Origin: Actinomycetes bacterium
GTDB taxonomy: Bacteria > Actinomycetota > Acidimicrobiia > Acidimicrobiales > Palsa-688
Direction of reading: 5' to 3'
Assembly (NCBI GenBank): GCA_021816565.1
Contig: JAKAXN010000006.1
Coordinates: 1-30,448, forward strand
Length of the DNA stretch: 30,448 nt
Part shown: in pieces, positions 24,531 to 30,448 of the stretch
How the letters are laid out: each line of letters starts with the position of its first letter
How positions within the stretch are numbered: position 1 is the stretch's first letter
Position numbers and translations under genes: made by a program
Notes under the pieces: model-generated
Told to the model about the DNA's origin: nothing
Seen by the model: the letters and a program-made list of their open reading frames with translations, nothing else
Database searches by the model: none

Positions 24531-24557
24531 TCCGGGCAATCGGCCGGTAACCCCGAG

Positions 24558-26423
24558 CTACCCCTCGGCTGCGCCGCGCCCGGCCACGGCCAGCGCCAGG
24601 GCCATGATCGTCATCTGAGGGTTGACCTCCGGGCACGTCGGCAGCACCGAGGCGTCTGCCACCCACACGCCGTTCACGCCCCGCAGGCGCCCGTCGGGGT
24701 CGACGGGGTGGCGGGCCGGATCGGCTCCCATCCGGGCCGTGCCGGTCGGGTGGAACGCCGCCACGTGCATCAGCTCGGGCCTCGCCGCGGCGGTGGCGGC
24801 GTCGAGCTCGGCCACGCTGCGCGCCGTCTCGTGGCCGGCCACGCCGGTGATCACCGCGGTGGCGCCGGCGGCCAGCAGCACCCGACCCATGGCCCCGATG
24901 GCCGTGGCCAGGCGGCGGGCGTCGCCGGCGGTCAGGTCGTAGGTCAGCACGGGCCGGTTACGGCCGCGGACCCGGCCCGAGGGGGCGTCGGCGATCATCG
25001 CGCCCAGCGTGGCCAGATGCTCGGCCCGATCGAGCTGGACGGCCAGGGCCCGCCCGGCGCCCGGCAGGACCATCGATCCCATGCCGGGCGGGGTGGAGGT
25101 GGCCTCGATGAGGATCCCCTCGCGGCGGTGCAACTCGTCGATGCCGGCGCTCTGCAGCACCCCCCGGGTGGAGTGGACCGGCTCGTCGAACCAGCCCCCT
25201 GCGCTCACCGCCGGGTGGACCGCCATGTTGCGGCCCAGCTCCGGGTGGCCGCCCAGGCCGCTCCGGCGCAGCAGCGGCGGCGTCTCCGTGGCCCCGGCTG
25301 CCACCACGATCCGGTCTGCGAGTATCTCGAACGCCGAGCCGTCGGGCCGTCGGGCCCGCAGGCCGGTCGCCCGCCCCCGGGCGTGGAGCACCCGCTCGAC
25401 CCGGGCCTCGCTCACGATCCGGGTTCCCGCCGCGCACGCGTCGGGCAGGACGCTGAGGTGGACGCCCGCCTTGGCGTTGCGGGGGCAGCCTATGGCGCAC
25501 TGGCAGCAGCCGCCGCAGCCCGGGGCGTTGCGCCGGAGGGGATGCGACGACCAGCCCAGTGCGGCCGCCCCCCGCAGGGCGATGCGGCCGTTGTTGCCCA
25601 TGACCGGGTCGGGTACCGGGGCCACCTGAAGAGTGGCCTCCACCTCGTCGAGCAGCGGGTCGAGAAGGTCCGGGTCGGCGGCGGCCACCCCGTGGTGGTC
25701 CCGCCAGCGGCGCAGCACTTCCCGGGGGGTCCGGTAACAGGTCCCGGAGTTGACCAGGGTGGTTCCTCCCACCCCCCGGCCGATGGGCAGCACCACCGGT
25801 GGGCGGCCCAGGGCCACGGTGGAGCCCCCGTCGCGGTACAGGGAGGTGAAGCGCTCCAGCGCCGGGGTCGTGCGGAACTCCTCCACGGCGAAACGCCGGC
25901 CCTCCTCGACCACCACCGTGGTCAGGCCGGCCCGGGCCAGGGTGCGGGCGGCGACCGCCCCGCCCGCCCCTGAGCCGATCACCACCACGTCGGCGGTGCT
26001 GCGATCGGGCCAGTGGGCCGACGGGGTCACGTCGAGTGCCGGATCGGGTCGGGCTGGCGGCCCCGGCGCCCGGGCCGCCAGTTCGGCGGCCGCTGCGGTG
26101 GTCCCGTGAGCCAGCAGCACCGGCACCTTGAGGGCGTCGGTCACCGCGGCCCGGGCCGGCGACGCCGTCAGGCGGCCCAGCAGCGCCTCCCGGCGGTCCG
26201 GGTCGAGGCCGTCCAGTCGCCGTCCGGTGAGCGCCACCGCCAGGGCGTCGGCCGCCAGCGCCCCGGCGGTCACGGCTGCGCCCGCCGGTCTGGGGAAGGC
26301 GTCGATGAGGGCGGCCACCTCGGCGGCCGTCGCCCGGGCCCCGGCTGGGTCCAGGTCCAGCAGCGCGGCGCACAGGCCGGTCAGGCTGCGGCCGGCCGGG
26401 CGCCGGACCGGGGGAGCGGTCAC
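24558..26423 (-). CDS. GMC oxidoreductase, long-chain alcohol oxidase-like
   Basis: This 621-residue FAD enzyme oxidises an alcohol group. FAD-binding is by TADVVVIGSGAGGAVAAR (G150, G152, G155) and the GMC segment GRGVGGTTLVNSG. The catalytic region is HVAAFHPTGTARMG near the C-terminus with the paired CPEVNPQMTIMALALA. The N-terminal ~130 residues are a helical extension (LTGLCAALLDLDPAGARATA...) like that of plant and bacterial long-chain fatty alcohol oxidases. A Cys cluster CGGCCQCAIGCP (303-314) follows NAP and precedes RNAKAGVHLSVLPDA. The true start is GTG at 26423, overlapping the upstream gene's TGA by 4 bp (GTGA). The frame runs further upstream only as a shadow. Sterol or fatty alcohol substrates are plausible. 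Confidence 0.87.
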   Translation of the reverse strand: MTAPPVRRPAGRSLTGLCAALLDLDPAGARATAAEVAALIDAFPRPAGAAVTAGALAADALAVALTGRRLDGLDPDRREALLGRLTASPARAAVTDALKVPVLLAHGTTAAAAELAARAPGPPARPDPALDVTPSAHWPDRSTADVVVIGSGAGGAVAARTLARAGLTTVVVEEGRRFAVEEFRTTPALERFTSLYRDGGSTVALGRPPVVLPIGRGVGGTTLVNSGTCYRTPREVLRRWRDHHGVAAADPDLLDPLLDEVEATLQVAPVPDPVMGNNGRIALRGAAALGWSSHPLRRNAPGCGGCCQCAIGCPRNAKAGVHLSVLPDACAAGTRIVSEARVERVLHARGRATGLRARRPDGSAFEILADRIVVAAGATETPPLLRRSGLGGHPELGRNMAVHPAVSAGGWFDEPVHSTRGVLQSAGIDELHRREGILIEATSTPPGMGSMVLPGAGRALAVQLDRAEHLATLGAMIADAPSGRVRGRNRPVLTYDLTAGDARRLATAIGAMGRVLLAAGATAVITGVAGHETARSVAELDAATAAARPELMHVAAFHPTGTARMGADPARHPVDPDGRLRGVNGVWVADASVLPTCPEVNPQMTIMALALAVAGRGAAEG

Positions 26424-27844
26424 GGCCGGGCGCCGACCTCGGCGTGGGCGGTGGCCTCCAGCTGCCAGTGCCGCTCGGTCTCCCAGCCCCCGGCCGCCAG
26501 GCGCTCCACCACGATCACGGCGTCGGCCCGCTCGGTGTTGGTGCAGACGGCTCCGGCGCCGTCGGGGTCGGTGTAGGGGATCTCGACGCAGCGCTCCGGA
26601 GGTTGGGTGACGGTGATGTGCAACCGGCGATCTCCGATCCGGCCCGACACCGTCCAGGTGGGCAGGCCGATCCTGCACCGCAAGCGGGGGGCCGCGCTGA
26701 GCGGGTTCGCCGGCCAGTCCCGCCCGCCCGTGCGCAGGCGCAGCACGGGCAGGGGAGGCAGCCGGCGCAGGCCCGGTCGGCGGGGGGTGGCGGCCACCAC
26801 CTCCACGACGTCACCATCGCCCAGATCGGCGTGGAGCCAGGCCCACCGCTCGGCGTTCCCGTGGCCGTATGTGCGGGCAGCCGCTCCGGGGGCCCGTTCC
26901 AGATCGAGGTGGCGGCCGGCCGCGTCGACCCGCCCGGTGAACGACGCGGATGGCGAGGGCACGATCTGCGCTCCGGGGAGCAGCTCCCGGCGCCAGGTGG
27001 CCGGGGGGAAGGTGAAGAGCGGGGCGGAGCCGTCCTCGTAGCGCAGGTCCCAGCTGATCCGGCCGGCTCTCCCGGTGCGCCGGCCGGGCTCGGCGGTCAC
27101 CCCTCCTGCGGAGAACCACGGGCCGTCCCCGGCCGCCTCGGGGCCGAAGCGGTCCCACAACGGCGGACCGTCGGGGGGGAACAGAGCCGCCCACCCGTGG
27201 ACGAGCGGCCCGCCCCGGCCGGCCGGGGGGGCCACGAGCTCGTGGTGCAGCCAGAGGCCGGTGCCGGTCACCGGATCGGTGATGGTGTCGTACCACACCT
27301 CGAGTCGCCCGGGCCGGCCGTCCCAGCGGCGACCCTCCAGCGGCTGGTGCCCGGTCCCCTGGCGTACCAGCCTCATGCTGGCGAGCAGCGACGGCGCGGC
27401 CCGGAGGGGGAACCTCAGGGTGGCCGCCCCCGCTGCCGAGCCGTCGGCGTCGTAGATCGTGCCGGGCAGAGTGGTCCAGGTGGCCAGAGGCCGCAGCCAG
27501 TCGATGGACTTCCAGCCGTCGAAGCGCCAGGGCCGACCGCTACGGTCGGCGAAGTCGAGCGTGTAGCGGATCCGGCGGTGCTCGACCGGTGACACCTCGA
27601 TGGTCCCGGTGGCCGGCGCCGCGTCCACCAGGTCGCCGGCGGTGAGGGTCCCCGACAGCGTCCCGGTCACGGTTCCGAGCGGCTTGAGCAACGTGGAGGT
27701 CTCGGCGGTGACATCGAAGCGGATCGGGAGGTCCTGCTCCGACCCGCTCCGCCGCCAGTGGCCCGCCATGGCCTCGGCGAAGCGCATGCCCGTCCCGGAG
27801 GCCCGGCCCGAAGCGTCGGTGGTCGCATCCATGACGCCCAACAT
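26420..27844 (-). CDS. Partner protein of the GMC oxidase, lipocalin-like, function unknown
   Basis: This protein of about 474 residues has no signal peptide and no membrane helix. The N-terminal part contains IRYTLDFADRSGRPWRFDGW, KSIDWLRPLATWTTLPGTIYD and AATLRFPL. I recall a similar stretch from the extra C-terminal domain of cholesterol-oxidase-like GMC proteins, so this may be that domain as a separate gene. The second half (TGRVDAAGRHLDLERAPG, TYGHGNAERWAWLHADLGDG, DVVEVVAATPRRPG) looks like a beta-barrel of the AttH/lipocalin kind. The last four bases overlap the GMC start. ATG at 27844 is favoured because a -10-like TACCAT ends 5 bp before it (leaderless); ATG at 27832 is the alternative. 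Domain assignment is from memory, so moderate. Confidence 0.65.
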   Translation of the reverse strand: MLGVMDATTDASGRASGTGMRFAEAMAGHWRRSGSEQDLPIRFDVTAETSTLLKPLGTVTGTLSGTLTAGDLVDAAPATGTIEVSPVEHRRIRYTLDFADRSGRPWRFDGWKSIDWLRPLATWTTLPGTIYDADGSAAGAATLRFPLRAAPSLLASMRLVRQGTGHQPLEGRRWDGRPGRLEVWYDTITDPVTGTGLWLHHELVAPPAGRGGPLVHGWAALFPPDGPPLWDRFGPEAAGDGPWFSAGGVTAEPGRRTGRAGRISWDLRYEDGSAPLFTFPPATWRRELLPGAQIVPSPSASFTGRVDAAGRHLDLERAPGAAARTYGHGNAERWAWLHADLGDGDVVEVVAATPRRPGLRRLPPLPVLRLRTGGRDWPANPLSAAPRLRCRIGLPTWTVSGRIGDRRLHITVTQPPERCVEIPYTDPDGAGAVCTNTERADAVIVVERLAAGGWETERHWQLEATAHAEVGARP

Positions 27845-27849
27845 AGGCC

Positions 27850-27872
27850 ATGGTACATTGGCTGGACCAATG
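27850..27872. promoter_or_regulatory. Overlapping divergent promoters with GntR operator
   Basis: Only 25 bp separate the ATG of the GMC partner gene (27844, minus) from that of the GntR gene (27870, plus). Plus strand: ATGACG (27831-27836), 17 bp, TACATT (27854-27859). Minus strand: TACCAT (27855-27850) ends 5 bp before its ATG. The two -10-like hexamers share the TA at 27854-27855. A perfect dyad CATTGG-CTGGA-CCAATG (27856-27872) covers the plus -10 and the GntR start codon. The dyad is of the length and type bound by FadR-family dimers. Confidence 0.6.
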
Positions 27873-28616
27873 GACCTGTCCGCCGCACCGCCGTTCGCCC
27901 GTCCCACCCGCCGGTCGGTGCCGGCCCAGGTGGCTGACAGCCTCATGGAGGCGGTGATCGACGGCCGGTTCCCTCCCGGGTCGACGCTTCCGCCCGAGCG
28001 GGAGCTGGCCCTGCAGCTCGGGATCAACCGGGCGTCCCTGCGCCAGGCCATCGCCCGGCTGGAGCAGGCCGGGCTGGTGGAGTCACGCCAGGGTGTCGGC
28101 ACGGTGGTGGGCGACCCGCTGAGGGCGGCCGACGCGTCGGTGGTCCTGCGGGCCCTGCTGGCGGCCGGTCCCGAGCTGGTGTCGGAGGTTCTGCAGGTGC
28201 GCCAGGTCCTCGGGGGGTTGGCCGGCCGGCTGGCCGCCGAGCGCGTCACCCCGGATGTCGGGCGGGAGTTGGAGCGGCGGCTGGCGGTCGCCGAGGCGGC
28301 TGGGGGAGCCGCCGAGTTGCAGGCCGCGGAGCTCAACCTCTTCTCCTTCCTGGTCGACATCACCGGCAACCGGCCGCTGCAGGTGATGATGGGCTGGCTG
28401 GAGCAGCTCTACGGCGCCGCCGCCCCTCTGTTCCGCTCCGCCTTCGACGACGCCCCGGCCGTCCTGGCCGGTCTGCACCTGGTCGTCGGCGCCGTGTCAT
28501 CGGCCGACCGGGCCGCGGCCGAGGCCGCGGTGCGCGACTACGCCGGGAGCAGCGGGGCCCGTCTGCTGGCGGCGGCCGCCGGTGCGGCGGCCGCCGGCCC
28601 GGCTACGAGTGGGTGA
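27870..28616 (+). CDS. FadR-family GntR transcriptional regulator
   Basis: This 248-residue repressor-type protein has an N-terminal winged helix-turn-helix (about residues 16-82: VPAQVADSLMEAVIDGRFPP, STLPPERELALQLGINRASL, RQAIARLEQAGLVESRQGVG). A helical FCD-type ligand domain follows (EVLQVRQVLGGLAGRLAAER, LNLFSFLVDITGNRPLQVMM). ATG at 27870 lies inside the perfect dyad described above, so self-repression is likely. The divergent position makes the GMC oxidase pair the obvious target. The ligand is unknown, possibly an acyl-CoA or lipid. The Ala-rich 3' end overlaps the convergent glycosidase gene by 14 bp. Confidence 0.9.
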   Translation: MDLSAAPPFARPTRRSVPAQVADSLMEAVIDGRFPPGSTLPPERELALQLGINRASLRQAIARLEQAGLVESRQGVGTVVGDPLRAADASVVLRALLAAGPELVSEVLQVRQVLGGLAGRLAAERVTPDVGRELERRLAVAEAAGGAAELQAAELNLFSFLVDITGNRPLQVMMGWLEQLYGAAAPLFRSAFDDAPAVLAGLHLVVGAVSSADRAAAEAAVRDYAGSSGARLLAAAAGAAAAGPATSG

Positions 28617-30448
28617 CGGTGACGCTCCAGGCGTCACCGTCGGCGAAGGCCGGGATGGTGAAGGTGACCGTCCCGGTGGTGGGACCGGTGGCGGTGACGG
28701 GAACCGGCCCCACGGCAGCCGGAGGTGCCGGCTGGTACGGGGCGATCACCTGCCCGGAGATGTCGGTCTCCGCCAGGGACACCGTCCCCGAGGACCACGG
28801 CACGCTCAGCCGCACGGTGACCGGAGTCGGGGCGACGGGGCCGGTGTCCCCCGGTTCCAGGCGGGAGGTGTCGGTGTAGCCGACGCCCCGGCCGAGGAGG
28901 ATCCTGACGCTGGAGCGGCCCGGGTCGTAGGAGGCCACCGAGGTGAGCCCGTCCGAGCTGGACGCGGTGGCGACCATGCTGCCGGTCATGGACCCGTAGT
29001 AGCGGCGTACGAAGTAGTCCGGGAGGGGTTGGGTGCCGTCCGGGCTGAGCAGCCCGTCCAGGTCCGGTTGCTGGCAGTCGGCGGCCCAGCAGCTGCGGCC
29101 GGCGTAGGCGATCCCGTTGTCGGTCACGGCGGTGAGATAGCCGACGTCCCAGCCGGGGTCGCGCTGGGTGTCCCGGCTTCCGTACTCGTTCACAAACAGC
29201 TGCGGCTGTCCCAGGTTCGGGTGGGACGCGATCATCTGGCGGGCCTGGGCCACACTGTCGGCCAGGAACAGCGGATCGGTGCCGTCGTAGTGCCAGTTGA
29301 CCGCGGCGAGAGCCAGGTCGTGGGCCGACGCGAAACTCAGGAAGTCCTGCATGTTGAAACCGTTCTCCAGCGGGTTGCCGGCGGCCGGGATGAATGCGGC
29401 CATGGACGGCCCGATGATCCGGGCTGCCGGGTCTGCGTCTTTGATCACCTGGTAGGAGACGAGGAACAGGTTGTACATCTCCTCGGCTGAGACCGTCGGG
29501 GTCACCGAGGGGCTGTAGTAGTTGAGGCCCGGCTCGTTGAACGGTTCCCAGTAGTCGACGGTGCGGCCCGACGCCAGGACCTCGTGCACGTAGGAAGCGA
29601 GCCAGGCGGCGTAGGTCGGCAGCTCGGCGGCGGTCGGGGCCGGGGGGTTGCCACCGTTGGCCGACCACCAGGCGTCGGAGACGAGCAGCGTGGTCCGGGC
29701 TCCCGGTGCCGGGGCGGACGGCCACTGCGACCAGTCCAGCCGGCCGTCAGCGCCGTAGGGGACCGACTCCCGGTACATGCTGACGTTCAGCGACGAGAGG
29801 TAGGTCTGGTCGGCTCCGGGGAGAGCGGAGTGGAGAAGCCCCTGGGCGGAGTGGTCCGCCGGGCCGATGGGCCGGTTGGCGTCGATGGCCACGCACACCT
29901 GCCCCGGGCACGGGTCCCGGAGGGTCACAGCCGGGGAGACGTCCGCAGTTCCGGGGCTTCCGGGGTAGATCTCGGTGACCGTCGCCTCGTACGTCCCGCC
30001 CTGCTGCAGGTAGTAGAAGCTCGTGGTGGTGCAAGCGGCGGCACACAACCCGCTGGTGACCGGCTCCCAGGCGGAACCGACCCGCTGGTACAGGCCGACC
30101 AGAGCCTCGGCGGAGGGATCGCCGGTGGGGTAGCTCCAGGAGACGGTGACCTCCGGTCCCGGTCCCAGCTGGGCCGCCCGCACCCCCGGCCCGGCGGAGC
30201 CGGCCACCTGGGCCACCGTCGGCGCCGGTCCGAACATGGTCACCGTCCCGGAGTCGGCCACCAGGCGGTACCCGTCCTCTGCGGTGGGGGAGATCCCGGC
30301 GAAGCTCTGCCCGGTCCCGGCGCCGGATCCGTAGAAGTCGGCGTCTCCGTAGGAGAAGATGCCGCCGTCTGATGCGACGAGCCAGTAGCCGTGGCCGTCG
30401 GGTGCGGCGGCCATGCCTACGACTGGTCGGTTGAGGTGGATGGCTAGA
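28603..30448 (-). CDS. Secreted clan GH-A-like glycoside hydrolase with YWLVASDGG repeat, 5' end outside window
   Basis: About 614 residues are visible. The frame is open to the right edge (LAIHLNRPVVGMAAAPDG), so the ATG at 30414 is internal. The N-terminal part is a repeat of the Acidimicrobiia type (GYWLVASDGGIFSYGDADF), here followed by a degenerate second copy (GYRLVADSGTVTMFG). A fibronectin-III-like segment comes next (about nt 30150-29940). The catalytic domain has VDYWEPFNEPGLNYY with E at 29533-29535 (acid/base of NEP) and LFVNEYGSRD with the nucleophile-type E at about 29187-29185, the arrangement of GH-A enzymes such as GH39/GH5. The C-terminus is a beta-sandwich (WSSGTVSLAETDISG, GTVTFTIPAFADG). 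It should be exported; substrate unknown. Confidence 0.78.
   Translation of the reverse strand, partial: LAIHLNRPVVGMAAAPDGHGYWLVASDGGIFSYGDADFYGSGAGTGQSFAGISPTAEDGYRLVADSGTVTMFGPAPTVAQVAGSAGPGVRAAQLGPGPEVTVSWSYPTGDPSAEALVGLYQRVGSAWEPVTSGLCAAACTTTSFYYLQQGGTYEATVTEIYPGSPGTADVSPAVTLRDPCPGQVCVAIDANRPIGPADHSAQGLLHSALPGADQTYLSSLNVSMYRESVPYGADGRLDWSQWPSAPAPGARTTLLVSDAWWSANGGNPPAPTAAELPTYAAWLASYVHEVLASGRTVDYWEPFNEPGLNYYSPSVTPTVSAEEMYNLFLVSYQVIKDADPAARIIGPSMAAFIPAAGNPLENGFNMQDFLSFASAHDLALAAVNWHYDGTDPLFLADSVAQARQMIASHPNLGQPQLFVNEYGSRDTQRDPGWDVGYLTAVTDNGIAYAGRSCWAADCQQPDLDGLLSPDGTQPLPDYFVRRYYGSMTGSMVATASSSDGLTSVASYDPGRSSVRILLGRGVGYTDTSRLEPGDTGPVAPTPVTVRLSVPWSSGTVSLAETDISGQVIAPYQPAPPAAVGPVPVTATGPTTGTVTFTIPAFADGDAWSVTVTHS

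Noticed and set aside
26424..26678. Upstream extension of the GMC open frame by 85 codons
   Set aside because: It reads an Arg/His-rich shadow of the companion gene. The GTGA overlap at 26420-26423 gives a natural start.
1..30448. CRISPR arrays, transposons, integrases, prophage or plasmid genes
   Set aside because: I saw no spaced direct-repeat array, recombinase motif or terminal inverted repeats; composition looks even across the window.

Overview
The window is a GC-rich stretch with about 20 genes packed almost end to end, many GTG/TTG starts and several probable leaderless starts. Three points suggest an uncultured-type actinobacterium near Acidimicrobiia: an Sdh1-type succinate dehydrogenase, typically actinobacterial families (DUF5522, DUF1206, a DUF3516-type helicase), and a secreted protein carrying the 'GYWLVASDGGIFSYGDA' repeat that I associate with Acidimicrobiia. 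I saw no rRNA, tRNA, CRISPR array, transposase, integrase or phage gene. The taxonomic call is an inference.

Layout. 1-3333 (minus): sdhC-sdhA-sdhB, with sdhB running off the left edge. 3451-6534 (plus): a divergent LysR regulator, then DUF5522, an AlkA-like DNA glycosylase and a FrnE/DsbA-type oxidoreductase. 6544-7365 (minus): a small membrane protein. 7440-9829 (plus): an MFS transporter overlapping a DUF1206 membrane protein. 9851-21470 (minus): a long co-oriented run. In order of transcription it holds an MFS exporter, a YkgJ-like Cys-cluster protein, a DUF3516-type helicase, a renalase-like flavoprotein, a methyltransferase, an NCS1 permease, an 863-residue Baeyer-Villiger monooxygenase/esterase fusion and an inositol-phosphatase-family protein. 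21576-24509 (plus): a CoA-binding protein, a small secreted protein and an acetate/succinate-type CoA-transferase. 24558-27844 (minus): a GMC oxidoreductase and its partner, divergent from a FadR-type GntR regulator (27870-28616, plus). 28603-30448 (minus): a secreted clan GH-A-like glycosidase that enters from the right edge.

How the genes may work together. The Sdh operon and LysR gene share a 117-bp divergent region with two copies of the same pair of half-sites, so the LysR protein probably controls itself and respiration genes. The BVMO/esterase fusion would turn a ketone into an ester and hydrolyse it to alcohol plus acid on one polypeptide. A GMC oxidase and CoA-transferase elsewhere in the window could handle such products, but no operon links them. 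The GMC/partner/GntR locus has only 25 bp between start codons. That gap holds overlapping -10-like elements for both directions and a perfect 6+6 bp dyad, a very compact candidate switch.

The most notable items are the fusion enzyme, whose BVMO fingerprint histidine is replaced by leucine; the overlapping divergent promoter at 27850-27872; the duplicated operator at 3368-3445; and the Cys/His-rich membrane anchor of the Sdh complex.
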